In this document: positions 8,008-18,234 of the stretch, in pieces
Numbering within the stretch: position 1 is the first letter of the stretch
How the letters are laid out: each line of letters begins with the position of its first letter
DNA from: Opitutia bacterium
GTDB taxonomy: Bacteria; Verrucomicrobiota; Verrucomicrobiia; Opitutales; Opitutaceae
Direction of reading: 5' to 3'
Assembly: GCA_947472765.1 (NCBI GenBank)
Contig: CANJCM010000047.1
Span: 1 to 37,426, forward strand
Length of the DNA stretch: 37,426 nt
Made by a program: the position numbers and the translations under genes
Notes under the pieces: generated by a model
What the model was told of the DNA's origin: nothing
The model's input: the letters and a program-made list of their open reading frames with translations, nothing else
Databases searched by the model: none

Positions 8008-11000
8008 TCAAACCCGCCGGCGCCGGATGGTCCAGCCGACCACGCCGAGTCCCAGCACGAGCAGCGCGTAGGTCGACGGCTCGGGTACGACGGTCGGATC
8101 GAAGTTCAGCACCAGGCTCATATTTCCCGGTGAGCCACCGAGACTGAAGTTGAAGCCTTTTAACCCCGACGAGAACGAGTTTTCGAAGTTGCAGGTGTCG
8201 ATGGCGAACTGCGCGGATCCGGTGAAGCCCGTGATACTGGTGGCAGAGAGCACGGTCCAGGATCCGGGCTTGGTCCCATCGAAGTTCAGCGCCAGGCCGC
8301 CCTCGCCGTCGCTGCCGAGGGAGATAATCTTGAAATCGAAGGGTGCGAGGTTCGTCGCGGAAATGTTCACGGTGCCCTGCACCACGATTTGGTCCCACCC
8401 GGTCGCACTATTGGCCGCGTCACGGATTTCCCAGTTGAAGCCGCCGCCGGGCCCGAGATTGAGCGTGTTGCTCACCCCGAGGAGGCTGCCGTCGAAGGAC
8501 AGCGTCCCAACGCTGAGGCCCGGGGCCAGCACGACCTGATGCTCGCCGTCTCCGCCAATGTTGAGCGTGCCGGAGGGCTTGAACGTGCCGGTGCCGCCCA
8601 GCGCGCCGTCCTCCAGTGCGAGGCTGTTTGCCACCGTAACACCTGCATCGACCGCCAGCACGCCGCCGTGCAGCGTCACGACATTCGTGCTCGGACCGAA
8701 GGCGTTGTTGTGACCGGCGACGACCGTGGCGCCACTGATGAGCGTGGTACCGACGTAGCCCGAACTGTCGCCGTTCAAGCGGAGTTTGCTGCCGAAACCT
8801 TGAAACACGAGCGCTCCCCCCGTGCTGGCGAACTGCCCGTCATAGTGGGAATCGTCCGATTGGTAGACCGTGAGGGTCGTGCCATTGCCCAACGTGATGA
8901 GGTCGGAGGCATTATCACCGAAGAGGCCGTTGACGGTGGCACTGACCGAGAACGCGACGGACGGAGCCATCGCCGTGCCCATCCGCAGCGGGCCGGAGCC
9001 GAGTGCATTCGGGTGGGCGACGTTGATGCTGCCTTGGGCAATATAGAAGCCGCCGGAAAAGGACGAATTGTCGCCGCTGAGTGTCACCGCGAAATTGCCG
9101 GTCTTGTAAATTTCAGCGTAGCCGGAAATTGCTCCCGCCAGCGTAAAGGCGTTCGAACCTCCGAGGATCAGGTTACTATGGACAGCGAGAGCGTTGGGAA
9201 GGGTGAGACCGGAATTTGCCGCCGCGAGCACGGGCGCGTCATAATACACATCGTAATCGTAGAGTGACGAATACTCGCTGTTCACCGTCAGGGTTCCGGT
9301 GCCCAGCGCAGTATTACTCCCAAACATCAGCCGGCCGGCGGAAAGCTTCGTCCCGCCCGTGTAGGTGTTGTTACCACTCAGGGTGACGCTGGAAAGCGGG
9401 CCGTTGAAATCGATGGGCGAACGGTGCGTGACCGGAGAATACCTTTCACCGATGGCCACCGAATTCGCACCGCCGAGTGGGGTCGTCACGGTCAACTGCC
9501 CACCCTTGTAACCGGCGAAGCGATACTCGGTCTGGCCGATCGGCAGGGTGATGGCCGTGACCCCAATCGTGGCACTGGTGGCGGTCCCGAGATACACGTT
9601 CGCTCCGGAATTGAGCCCGCTCAGATCGAGTGTGCCGCCGACTGCATAGGTGCCGGTGAAGGAATCGAAGCCAATCGTCCCCGAATGGGCGTAGTTGCTG
9701 AAGCGGCCGATGAGCGACTGCGCCCCAGTCGGTCCGGCATCCTCGGTGCCGATATAACCCATGCCCGACATTAGGAGTGAACCCGTGGCCGGCATGGATC
9801 CGCTCTTGAAAATCACGGCGGAAGAGTGGACTTCCGTGCCGGAGGAACCGGAATAGGTATTGGTGCCGCCGAGCCGCAGCGTGAGCGGCGTACGGGAGTC
9901 CGACTGGACGAGCAGCGAGCGGGGACTGGTACCATCCACGAGCGACGAATTCACTTCCAGCAAGCCACCGCCGCCACCAAACCGGTAGACATCGCCCTGC
10001 GGCGTAATCGTCGCCGTCGCCGACAGAATGGCCCGGGTCGCCGAACCCAAGCGAACGCTGGATTGAAAGCCGGTGGCAGGGCCGGCTCCATCCGGATCGC
10101 CAAGGTTGATCGTGCCGTTGAAGGTGTTGGCCGGATCGGTCAGCGGCCCGTCGAAGCCAATCGCGCCCGTGGTGTTGCTCTTGTTGAACTTGCTGAGGAA
10201 GTCGTTTTGGATGTTCCCGGGAACGAATCCGATTCCGATGTAGCCATCGTTGTACGAGGTCAGGCTGCTCGAACCCGGCAGCGAGCCGGTATTCGTAAAG
10301 ATGATGTTTCCATAACCGGCGCGGGTTCCGCCACTGTAGGAGTTGGTGCCACTGAGGAAAACACTCTGGAATGCTTCGACGGTCAAACGGCCCGACCCGG
10401 TGATATCGCCGTTCAGGAACAGTGGTCCGGACGTGGGCGAGAACGCGACGCTGCTGTTCAGCTGCACCGCGCCATTGATCGTCAGGCTGCCGTGGCCGTA
10501 GATCGGGAGATAGTCGTCGGAAAACATGTTTACGACGAGGTTGTTGGCGATGACTCGCGAACCGTTGGCGACCGCGAGCGAAATCGAGGAGCCTTCCCCC
10601 TCGATCGGTTGGAGGGTCAGAGCGCCGGTCCCCAGCGCGGTATCACTGCCGAGGGTCAGCCGACCGTAATTGAGGAACGTCCCCCCGGAATACGAACTCG
10701 AGCCGGAGAGGACGGTGTCGCCCCAGAGATCGAGGCTGCCGGCGCTACCGCCGTGATCACTAATGGCTCCTTTCAGAACGATCCCGTTGTATTCAGAGTA
10801 GCCCTCGCCGAGGATGCTGAGGACGCCAAAATCGTCGAACGAGAAGTTGCCGATTTTCAATTTCCGGCCGATCGAAATGAGGTTGTGGAGCGTCAGTCCA
10901 TAAGCGTCGCTCAATTCCCGGAGCACCGGCTCCACGGCGGAGGCGGGAACCGTCAGCGGACCCGTGCCGAGCGGGCCGGAACGGATGGAGCCATTAGCGT

Positions 11001-14000
11001 TCAAGAGGGTGTTGTCGGCCAACGCGAGGTTGCCGCTGAGCAGCGTCGTGCCGCCGGTGTAGGTGCTGGCACCGAGCAATTCCACCCCGCCATCGCCCAG
11101 GATGTGCGAATCCGATCCGACTTCGACGCGCGTGACGTCCCCGGCGGCGAGTGGTGAGCTGACGGTCAAGTCGCCGCCGGCTCCGATCAACGAGAGGGTG
11201 CGATCCGCGCCCGACTGGTTCGGGGCCTGAATCCGGCCCGTCAGCGAGGCCCCGGAGGTCGTGCCGAGATAGATGCGGCCGAAAGCACTGAGATCGATCG
11301 GCCCGGACTCAATCCGGCTGCCCGGCCAGCTCGATTCATTCCCGAGGTGTGCGTCAATGGAGCCGCTAGAGTCGAAGCCAATCACGGAACTGGCCGTGTA
11401 GGCTGAAATCCGGTTGAGGAAGCTGGCAACCGTGGGAGCCTGGCTGAGTGCGAACGGCTCCGTGTATCCTACATAACCATTCGTCCCGAGTGAAATCATC
11501 CGCCCGGCGGGCAACGCGCTGGCCGAGTCGAGGATCGCGAGCGAGTTGGTGACGCTGAAGTTTCCTGTGTAGGAATTGTTTCCCATGAAGATCACCAGCA
11601 AGGCGTTGTCCGGGATGGCGCCAGACGAGGTGACCGTGGTGCTCTTGCTGCCGCCGACATCGGTCAGGTTGCTGCGGACCACGAGGGCTCCGCCGCCGTT
11701 GCCAAACGCGTAACCCGTCGCGGGCGGCGTAATCGTGCCCGAAAGGATGGCCGCAGAGATCGAGCCAATGGTGAAACCGGCCCCAAAACCCGAAAAGTCG
11801 ATCGGAGCAGAGAAATTATAGGGCCGGGGCAATCGATCCACGTCCGAGTCAAAGCCGAACGTGCCCGCAAAGGCCGTCTTGTCGGCCGGGCTGATCCGGG
11901 CAAGGAGCGCCGCCGCGGTGGGGACATCGGACAGCGACCCCACGCCCACGCTCACGTAACCCTGGTTCACGACCTTCACGGCCGCCGTGTTGGTGAGCGT
12001 GGTGGGGGAACCGAAGATCACCGCGGAATGATCCGCCGTGACGCTCGCAAGATTGCCGCCAAGCGAACCGGTCAGGAAGATGAGCCCCCGCTGCGCCGAC
12101 GCGCCGCTGTCGAAGGTCAGTGCCGTCGCCGGGGCGGCGCCGTTCAGCGCGCCGGAGATCTGCACGCCCGAGTCACCCTTGAGATGCACGGTCGTCGCAA
12201 GGTCCGCCACCGTGACCGCACCGGCGAGTTCGAGCGAGCGGCCGCCCTGGGAATCACTCACGCCGAGGGTGACGTTGTTCGCCAGCGACACCGGGTTGTA
12301 AATCTGCACGTCGCTGTCGGAGGATCCGTAGGCATTGTGCAGGTTGGCGGCGCCCAAGATCGTTCCGGACTGAAGCGTCAGCGAACCAGTGCCAATCGGG
12401 CCGCCACCAACTGAACTGCCGTCCATGTAACCACTGCCACCGAGCAGGAGGGTGCCGGCCGAAACGGTGGTGCCGCCGCTGAAATTGCCAGACGCCGCCA
12501 GCACGAGCGTTCCGCTGCCCAGCTTCATGATTCCGCCATCGGTGATATCGGAGTAGATCGTGAGCTCGCGATCCGTGGAGGCGGAGTTCCCGATGTTGAA
12601 GTTTCGCGTGCCCTCGTTGAGGTCGAGCGTGCCGCCATACGGATAACCGCCGTCGAACACATCGTACGCAGAGAGCGTCGCCCCCTGGGGATTATTGGTC
12701 GCGTTGTAGGTGAGATCGCCGGAAAGGAAGAGCGTGCCGCTGGAACCGAGAAGCACCTGATTGCTGGCGAAGCCGCTCGCCCCGATTCCGCCAAAAATCA
12801 GGCTGCCGATCGACTGCCGCGTATTGGCAACGTTCAACGTCGTGGAACCGCCGTTGGTGTCGTTGACGGTAATATCGCGTCCACCGGGAAGAGTATCGTT
12901 GCTGCCCAGTGTCAGTTTGCCGCCGTTCACGAACGTACTCCCAGTGTAGGTGTTGGCACCGAATAGGTACCAGGTTCCGAATCCGGTTTTGCGCACAGTC
13001 GTGGTATTGGTCGGCGAATTATCGCTGATGATGCCGGAGAAGGTACCCGTGCCGTTGCTGCTGCCCGAAAGGGTGAGCGTCTTGCTGCCAGCGCCGCTCG
13101 CAATAAGATCGCCGGTGAATTCAACCGAGCCACTTCCGCCGACAGCCAGCATCGCACCTCCGGTGGTACCGGCCAGCTCGATCGGTCGATCTGTTGCAGT
13201 GTAGCTGCTCCCGGAATAGCTCAGCGTGGCACCGGTCGTGCCGCTGCCGATGGCGATCCGGCCGTCTCCGCCCAAGCCATCGCCGAGCGAGGAGTTGGAA
13301 TCGATCCAGTTGAGCGAGGCGACCGCCAGAATACCGTTCTCGATTACGACCGGGCCGGAGAACGAGCTGTTGTTGGCATTCAATACGACCGAGCCGACCC
13401 CACGTTTGATGATTCCGCCGTTACCGGAAATCGTGCCGTTGAAGGTGATGCTGTCACTACGGTTGAAGATCAGCGTGCCGTCATTCGAGACAGAACCATT
13501 GATCGAACCGGAGGTGCCGCCGTTGCCGAGACTGAGGGCACCGGATGAAATCGTGGTGCCGTTGTAATTATTGCTGCCGGTCAGCGTCAGTAACCCGGCG
13601 CCCATTTGCTGCAAACCGCCGCCGCCGCTGAGGTTGGTGGCAATCGTCACGTCATCGCTGCGATTGAAGGCCAGCGTGCCGCTCGAGATCGTGATTGCGC
13701 CGGTCAGGTTGCCGGTGGTGCCGCCGTCGCCGACCTGAAGGGTGCCGCCGCTGATCGTGGTTCCGCCGGTGTGCGAGGCCGTTCCCGTGAGAACCAGCGT
13801 GCCGGTCCCAAACTTGGAGAGGGAGTTCGTGCCGGTGAGGTTGGAACTAACGGCAAATTCCGCGGCCGTGCCGGTGGAGTTGTTGATCGTGAACGAGCGG
13901 GGCGAAGATCCGAGATTGACCGTTCCGCCGAAGATTCCAGCACTCCCCGTCGGATTACCGGTGGCGTCGAACGTGAGATTACCCGTCAGGTTGAGCGTGC

Positions 14001-16740
14001 CGGCACCGATCATGATCCTGGGAGTCGAGTCGCTGACCGAACCCGCACCGCCGAAGGTCAAATTGCCCACGGTTTGGGTGTGCCCGTTCAATTCCAGCGT
14101 CCCGCCCACGCCTGACGTTGAGAGCACCTGGAGGTTGGTCGCCGAAGGCAGCGCCTGGTCGACGCCCAATTGGAGCCAGCCCTCGCTGACAATCGTGCCC
14201 CCGGTGTAAGTGTTGTTTCCGTTGAGAAGAAGCGCACCCCTGCCAGACTTCGTGAACGCCCCTGTCCCCGTCATGATGCCGCCGTAGGTCAACGTCCTCT
14301 CGGAGTTGGGACTGATCTTGCCGCCGCCGGCCTCAAGCAAAATTCCCCGATTGGCGTTGAGCGTCATCGTCAGCGTCGTGACCAAGGTGCCGCCGTTGAA
14401 CGTCAGCTTGCCGGGAGTAGCTGCCTCAGGCACGGCGCCGAGCTTCGCGTCGCTGTTGATGTAAACCGATCCGCCGTTGAGGGACGTTTTGCCGGTGTAG
14501 AGCTGGTTGAAGGAAATCTCGACGCTGCTGGCGAAAGATTTAACGAAGTCGCCGGGGCCGGAAATCACGCCGCTGAACGTCGCGTAGTCGGACGACGAAA
14601 GGTGGCTGTAGTTGATCGTCCCATTGTTGGTGATGTTGCCGCTGATGTCGCCCGAATCGGAGCCGCCGCCGATCGAAAGCGTGGCCCCCGCGAGAATCGT
14701 CGTCCCGCCGGTGTGCCCGAGCGGGTTGCCGCTCACGGAAAAATTGCGGGTCGTTCCATCACCGAAAGTGAACCCACCGGCGCCGGAACTGCCGCTTTGG
14801 ATGGCACCGCCGGTGGTCAGGGTCAGCGTGCCCGCACCAAGCGTCAGGCTGCTCGTGTTGCCCGTATTGAGCGTCGCGATCGTCTGGCTGGCCTGGACGT
14901 TCAAAGCCGCGCCTCCCCCGACCGTGACCGTCGTGCCGGCCGGAAGCACATTCGCCGCCCCCAATCGCAACGTTCCACCCGAGACCGCGGTCGACCCCGT
15001 GTAAGTGCTCGAACCGGTCAAAATCAGCGTGCCGGATCCGACCTTGGTCAGGCTGCGCGCGCCGCCGCTTTCACCAATCGTACCGGAGAGCGTCAGCGTA
15101 TCCGAAACCCCGATGCCGGTGTTGGCGGCCAGCGTGATGTTGCCGGCGAGCGAGGCGGCGCCACTCGAGGTCAGCGCCCCGGTGCTGCTGAGTCCGAATC
15201 CGGCCAGGGTTACCGGTTCCGAACCGACGCTGACGCCATTGAGTTCCAGCGCGCCTCCAGAAGTCACATTGGTCGCACCGGCCGTCGTCCCGAGGGCCGA
15301 GGCATGCGAGGCCCGGAGCGTCCCGCCACTGTCGATACTGAGCGCGCCAGAGAACGTGTTCGCGCCGCCGAGTTCCAAAACGCCATTGCCGGCCTTCACG
15401 ATCGGCCCGGTACCGGCGACGATGCCGTCGATTTTCAACGCGGTTCCGGTGGCCACCGCGAACGCACCGCCGCCGGCGTTGATGGCGATCCCTCGATTCG
15501 CTCCGACCGTCAGGTCGGCGGTCGAGGAGAGCGTGCCGCCGTTGAACGTGATGTTTCCCGCCGTCGGTGAACCCGGGTAGGCCCCCAAGTTAGCATCCTG
15601 CGCCACGGAAAGCGTACCGGTGTTAAAGACCACGCCGCCGGTGAAGGTGTTCACGCCGGAAAGCGCGACGGTCCCGGCATTGTAAATCGTCAGGGGACCA
15701 GTGCCGCTGATCACGCCACCGAACGCTAGCACCGTGCCGCCAGCCGCGCTCAGCCCGCCGCCCGAGCCTGCCAGGGTGATGCTGCGGGTCGTGCTGATCG
15801 GGAAAGTGGCCGTGGAAATCAGTACGCCACTGTTGAGCGTCACGGCACCGGTCGAGGCGCCGAGGTTGGCATCGGCGCTCACGGAAATCTGGCCGGCATT
15901 CACCGACAGCCCGCCGGTGAACGTGTTCGTCCCGCTCAGCGTGAGCGCGCCGCCGCCGCTCTTGATCAGCGGGCCGGTGCCGTCGATCACCCCACCATAA
16001 GTCAGCGTCGTACTGGGCGCCGGGCTGATCATGCCGCCGCCGGCGAGGAGCGAAATTCCGCGATTGGAATTGAGCGTGAACGAGGCGGTCGTGGACAGCG
16101 AACCGCCGTTGAAAGTCAGGCTGCCCGCCGTGGGAGTCGCCGGCGTGAATCCGAGATTGGCGTCGGCGGAGATCGACGTGACACCCGCATTGAAAGTCGT
16201 ACCGCCGGCGTAGGCGTTCGTTCCGGAGAGCGTGAGCGTGCCGGAGCCAGCCTTCGTCAGGCGGGAACTGGTGCCGGCCTCAAAAACGTGGGCGGCCACG
16301 ACCAGGTTTCCCGCGCCGACATTCCAAGTCTGGTTCGCCGCGAGCCCGATCTGCATTCCGGCTTGGAATGTCACAGGGGTCGCACCGCCACTCCCGATGG
16401 TCAGACCGCCGGCAGCCAGTCGAAGCTGCGGCGCCGGTAGCGTGGTCGACGAAAAAACATACGCCGGAAACGCGCCCGTCAGCGTCAGGGAATCCGCGGC
16501 AAAGTTGGCCGAAATGGCCACGCTTGAAACCCCGGAGCTGCCGAAGACCAGAGCGCTGCCCGTCGTGGGTGCACCGCCCCCTTCGCTCGTCCAGTTTCCC
16601 GCCGTCTCAAAGACCGAGGTAACTGCTGGGTCCGAACCCGTACTCCACGTAAACGTCGTCGGCGTGATGAGCACCGCCCGCGCACTCACCGCGATCAGGA
16701 AGAAACCGGTAATAACGCAGCGCTGGAGCCAGGCGATCAT
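8008..16740 (-). CDS. Giant PATR (autotransporter-associated beta-strand repeat) protein with PEP-CTERM anchor
   Basis: A 2910-residue secreted protein made almost wholly of glycine/serine/threonine-rich beta-strand repeats. I count roughly 18-20 repeats with cores such as LTLSGTNAYAGGTT, LSGNNTYTGGTK and LTGSNNYNG. Such repeats form a right-handed beta-helix passenger. The N-terminus MIAWLQRCVITGFFLIAVSARA is a signal peptide. The C-terminus (about 2885-2910) is a PEP-CTERM sorting signal: VPEP, a hydrophobic stretch (TYALLVLGLGVVGWTI), then RRRR. PEP-CTERM proteins are processed by exosortase and tied to the envelope or exopolysaccharide. There is no autotransporter beta-barrel, unlike classic type V proteins with these repeats. 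I chose the ATG at 16740; the frame opens to 16830, but that would bury the signal peptide. It is likely a surface or matrix protein. The ligand is unknown and no exosortase is visible. Confidence 0.9.
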   Translation of the reverse strand: MIAWLQRCVITGFFLIAVSARAVLITPTTFTWSTGSDPAVTSVFETAGNWTSEGGGAPTTGSALVFGSSGVSSVAISANFAADSLTLTGAFPAYVFSSTTLPAPQLRLAAGGLTIGSGGATPVTFQAGMQIGLAANQTWNVGAGNLVVAAHVFEAGTSSRLTKAGSGTLTLSGTNAYAGGTTFNAGVTSISADANLGFTPATPTAGSLTFNGGSLSTTASFTLNSNRGISLLAGGGMISPAPSTTLTYGGVIDGTGPLIKSGGGALTLSGTNTFTGGLSVNAGQISVSADANLGASTGAVTLNSGVLISTATFPISTTRSITLAGSGGGLSAAGGTVLAFGGVISGTGPLTIYNAGTVALSGVNTFTGGVVFNTGTLSVAQDANLGAYPGSPTAGNITFNGGTLSSTADLTVGANRGIAINAGGGAFAVATGTALKIDGIVAGTGPIVKAGNGVLELGGANTFSGALSIDSGGTLRASHASALGTTAGATNVTSGGALELNGVSVGSEPVTLAGFGLSSTGALTSSGAASLAGNITLAANTGIGVSDTLTLSGTIGESGGARSLTKVGSGTLILTGSSTYTGSTAVSGGTLRLGAANVLPAGTTVTVGGGAALNVQASQTIATLNTGNTSSLTLGAGTLTLTTGGAIQSGSSGAGGFTFGDGTTRNFSVSGNPLGHTGGTTILAGATLSIGGGSDSGDISGNITNNGTINYSHLSSSDYATFSGVISGPGDFVKSFASSVEISFNQLYTGKTSLNGGSVYINSDAKLGAVPEAATPGKLTFNGGTLVTTLTMTLNANRGILLEAGGGKISPNSERTLTYGGIMTGTGAFTKSGRGALLLNGNNTYTGGTIVSEGWLQLGVDQALPSATNLQVLSTSGVGGTLELNGHTQTVGNLTFGGAGSVSDSTPRIMIGAGTLNLTGNLTFDATGNPTGSAGIFGGTVNLGSSPRSFTINNSTGTAAEFAVSSNLTGTNSLSKFGTGTLVLTGTASHTGGTTISGGTLQVGDGGTTGNLTGAITISSGTLAFNRSDDVTIATNLSGGGGLQQMGAGLLTLTGSNNYNGTTISSGALSLGNGGTSGSINGSVSNDGTLIFNRSDSITFNGTISGNGGIIKRGVGSVVLNANNSSFSGPVVIENGILAVASLNWIDSNSSLGDGLGGDGRIAIGSGTTGATLSYSGSSYTATDRPIELAGTTGGAMLAVGGSGSVEFTGDLIASGAGSKTLTLSGSSNGTGTFSGIISDNSPTNTTTVRKTGFGTWYLFGANTYTGSTFVNGGKLTLGSNDTLPGGRDITVNDTNGGSTTLNVANTRQSIGSLIFGGIGASGFASNQVLLGSSGTLFLSGDLTYNATNNPQGATLSAYDVFDGGYPYGGTLDLNEGTRNFNIGNSASTDRELTIYSDITDGGIMKLGSGTLVLAASGNFSGGTTVSAGTLLLGGSGYMDGSSVGGGPIGTGSLTLQSGTILGAANLHNAYGSSDSDVQIYNPVSLANNVTLGVSDSQGGRSLELAGAVTVADLATTVHLKGDSGVQISGALNGAAPATALTFDSGASAQRGLIFLTGSLGGNLASVTADHSAVIFGSPTTLTNTAAVKVVNQGYVSVGVGSLSDVPTAAALLARISPADKTAFAGTFGFDSDVDRLPRPYNFSAPIDFSGFGAGFTIGSISAAILSGTITPPATGYAFGNGGGALVVRSNLTDVGGSKSTTVTSSGAIPDNALLVIFMGNNSYTGNFSVTNSLAILDSASALPAGRMISLGTNGYVGYTEPFALSQAPTVASFLNRISAYTASSVIGFDSSGSIDAHLGNESSWPGSRIESGPIDLSAFGRIYLGTTSGASLTGRIQAPNQSGADRTLSLIGAGGDLTVSSPLAAGDVTRVEVGSDSHILGDGGVELLGASTYTGGTTLLSGNLALADNTLLNANGSIRSGPLGTGPLTVPASAVEPVLRELSDAYGLTLHNLISIGRKLKIGNFSFDDFGVLSILGEGYSEYNGIVLKGAISDHGGSAGSLDLWGDTVLSGSSSYSGGTFLNYGRLTLGSDTALGTGALTLQPIEGEGSSISLAVANGSRVIANNLVVNMFSDDYLPIYGHGSLTINGAVQLNSSVAFSPTSGPLFLNGDITGSGRLTVEAFQSVFLSGTNSYSGGTRAGYGNIIFTNTGSLPGSSSLTSYNDGYIGIGFVPGNIQNDFLSKFNKSNTTGAIGFDGPLTDPANTFNGTINLGDPDGAGPATGFQSSVRLGSATRAILSATATITPQGDVYRFGGGGGLLEVNSSLVDGTSPRSLLVQSDSRTPLTLRLGGTNTYSGSSGTEVHSSAVIFKSGSMPATGSLLMSGMGYIGTEDAGPTGAQSLIGRFSNYAHSGTIGFDSFTGTYAVGGTLDLSGLNSGANVYLGTATSATIGVTAITLPIGQTEYRFAGYKGGQLTVTTPLGGANSVAIGERYSPVTHRSPIDFNGPLSSVTLSGNNTYTGGTKLSAGRLMFGSNTALGTGTLTVNSEYSSLYDYDVYYDAPVLAAANSGLTLPNALAVHSNLILGGSNAFTLAGAISGYAEIYKTGNFAVTLSGDNSSFSGGFYIAQGSINVAHPNALGSGPLRMGTAMAPSVAFSVSATVNGLFGDNASDLITLGNGTTLTVYQSDDSHYDGQFASTGGALVFQGFGSKLRLNGDSSGYVGTTLISGATVVAGHNNAFGPSTNVVTLHGGVLAVDAGVTVANSLALEDGALGGTGTFKPSGTLNIGGDGEHQVVLAPGLSVGTLSFDGSLLGVSNTLNLGPGGGFNWEIRDAANSATGWDQIVVQGTVNISATNLAPFDFKIISLGSDGEGGLALNFDGTKPGSWTVLSATSITGFTGSAQFAIDTCNFENSFSSGLKGFNFSLGGSPGNMSLVLNFDPTVVPEPSTYALLVLGLGVVGWTIRRRRV

Positions 16741-16923
16741 GGGAATGATTCTGTGCAAATTATTGGCACCGACAAGGGAAAAGCCTGATCGGACGTAGAG
16801 ATATGCCGAGGGGGAATCACGTAGACTCACGTCGGAACACGCCTCCGGCCCGGCCTCCTGGAAGCGGCCTTCTGTGTGCCCCCTGCAGTTCGGGTGGCAG
16901 CCAATTCCCCCACCCTCCGCCGC
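16741..16923. promoter_or_regulatory. Upstream region of the giant PATR gene
   Basis: This 183-base gap lies between the PATR start and the stop of the SDR gene, both on the minus strand. The PATR promoter should be here. An AT-rich patch (CCAATAATTT on the minus strand, near 16757-16766) could hold a -10 element, but I cannot pair it with a well-spaced -35 box. No Shine-Dalgarno precedes the ATG. I see no repeat of the families found elsewhere. Confidence 0.3.
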
Positions 16924-17697
16924 TTAGCGGAGGGTCACGGTGCCGCCGTCGATGTCGTAGGCCGATCCGGTGATGAACGACGCCTCGTCGGAGGCGAGGA
17001 ACGCGACCAGCGCCGCGATCTCATCCGGCCGGCCCATCCGGCCGATCGGCTGCGTCGCAGAGAGCTCCGCGAACTTCTCCTTCTCCCGGCCCGGATAATT
17101 CTTCGCAATGAACCCGTCGACGAAGGGCGTGTGCACGCGGCCCGGGCACACGCAATTGCAGCGGATCCCCTGGTCGATGAAGTCGCGGGCCACCGACAAG
17201 GTCATGGTCAGAACCGCACCCTTGCTCATGCCGTAAGCGAAGCGATCCGCGATCGCGATCTTCGACACGGTGGACGCGACGTTGACGACCGCGCCGCGAC
17301 CGGCCCGCAGCATCTTCGGCACGCCGAAATGCAGTCCGTGGTAAACCCCTTTCACATTCACGCCGTAGACCCGGTCCAAATCCGCCGCCGTCGTGGTGAC
17401 CACGTTGCCCACGTGGGCGATGCCGGCGTTGTTCACCAGGATGTCCAGTTTCTCGATCTGTTCGAACGCCACCCGCATCGACTCGGTATCCGAGACATCC
17501 GCCGCGATCACGCGGGCGGTACCGCCGGCCTCGCGAATCTGGGTCGCCGTCTGCTCACCGGCCTCGGCGCGAAACTCGAGGATCGTGACGTGCGCGCCTT
17601 CCGCCGCGAGACGGACGGCAATGGCGCGCCCGATGCCGGAGCCGGCTCCGGTCACAAGGGCATATTTGTCGGCGAGGCGTTGGACGAGGGGCGTCAT
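16924..17697 (-). CDS. SDR-family NAD(P)-dependent oxidoreductase
   Basis: A 257-residue classical short-chain dehydrogenase. The Rossmann motif TGAGSGIG is at about 16-23, NNAG at 89-92, and the catalytic set is S142, Y155 and K159 (YGMSK). An acidic residue at the end of beta-2 (E41 in ILEFRAE) favours NAD over NADP. The start at 17697 gives [17 protein letters not shown]; the longer frame to 17766 adds unrelated residues. It lies on the same strand as the acid-sugar genes, though 706 repeat-filled bases separate it from the dehydratase. Relatives include 2-keto-3-deoxy-L-fuconate dehydrogenases and other sugar dehydrogenases, so it may oxidise a sugar or sugar acid. The substrate cannot be read from sequence. 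Confidence 0.88.
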   Translation of the reverse strand: MTPLVQRLADKYALVTGAGSGIGRAIAVRLAAEGAHVTILEFRAEAGEQTATQIREAGGTARVIAADVSDTESMRVAFEQIEKLDILVNNAGIAHVGNVVTTTAADLDRVYGVNVKGVYHGLHFGVPKMLRAGRGAVVNVASTVSKIAIADRFAYGMSKGAVLTMTLSVARDFIDQGIRCNCVCPGRVHTPFVDGFIAKNYPGREKEKFAELSATQPIGRMGRPDEIAALVAFLASDEASFITGSAYDIDGGTVTLR

Positions 17698-17816
17698 GCA
17701 GCGAATGTCAGCGGGACCGAATGCGGGAATCGAGCGGAAATACGGGGCGATTCGAACCTGACCCACGCCGCCCGTGGAATTTTCGATTTTGGATTAGCGG
17801 AAAGCGACGTGTCGAA

Positions 17817-18012
17817 TGTAGGGCCGGCGCCCTTCGACTAGCTCAGAGCCTTTATTTTATGCGAACGGCAGGCCCTGAGTCTGTTGAACGGCTCGCCGCC
17901 GGGCCGTTTCGCGAATGAAAGCCGTGGCCCGGCGACTAGCCGGTTCGGCAAGCTCAAGGCCAAACGGAGGAAATCCCGGGCCCTGAGCCAGTCGAAGGGC
18001 GCCGGCCCTACA
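17817..18012. repeat. Inverted-repeat element with GACTAGCTCAGAGCC arms (family C)
   Basis: The left arm at 17817-17850 (TGTAGGGCCGGCGCCC then TTCGACTAGCTCAGAGCC) is mirrored at 17978-18012 with only a few mismatches. Between the arms lie AACGGCAGGCCCTGAG-type words. The left arm is found again, inverted, at 18235-18311. The outer word TGTAGGGCCGGCG is shared with the nested element at 7770-7980, linking the families. Phrases of the TTCGACxxGCTCAG type are widespread intergenic repeats in bacteria, with no agreed function. Confidence 0.75.
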
Positions 18013-18185
18013 CCGATCAGTGGACGTTCCGTCGCACGTTAGGCATCCTTGGACGGTGGGGGCACCGTCCCTCCATGGATTGCTCTTGGAGAGGAGAGCG
18101 AACTGAAGTCTGAAAAATCCGCCTACCATGGAGGGCGGGTGCCCACACCCGCCGATTTCGTTCCACGGCATCGTTCCGGCTCCGG
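18013..18185 (-). repeat. Three-hairpin composite repeat, family B (copy 2)
   Basis: A near-full copy of the 7596-7769 element in opposite orientation. Its parts are a perfect hairpin at 18051-18070 (GGACGGTG, GGGG, CACCGTCC), stem arms CCCTCCATGG (18069-18078) and CCATGGAGGG (18126-18135), and a perfect hairpin at 18134-18153 (GGCGGGTG, CCCA, CACCCGCC). The central loop is also conserved (CAGACTT, TTCGCTCTCCTCTC and AAGAGCA on the other strand). Small indels between copies shift any reading frame. Confidence 0.85.
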
Positions 18186-18234
18186 AGGATACGCTTGCCA
18201 AAGCGCTTTCGAAAGATCCCCTCTGGAGAGGAGT

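Noticed and set aside
9826-11157. Long plus-strand open frame (443 codons) inside the giant PATR gene
   Set aside because: It is antisense to a well-supported gene in GC-rich repetitive DNA. The translation is arginine/glutamate-rich with no family likeness, and similar antisense frames occur along the whole gene (for example 14170-15570).
17857-18201. Minus-strand frame with MPWNEIGGCGHPPSMVGG, also seen near 7608
   Set aside because: The peptide is the translation of the family B repeat. The part after the VGG stretch is read in different frames in copies 1 and 2, so the frame is not conserved and a protein is unlikely.
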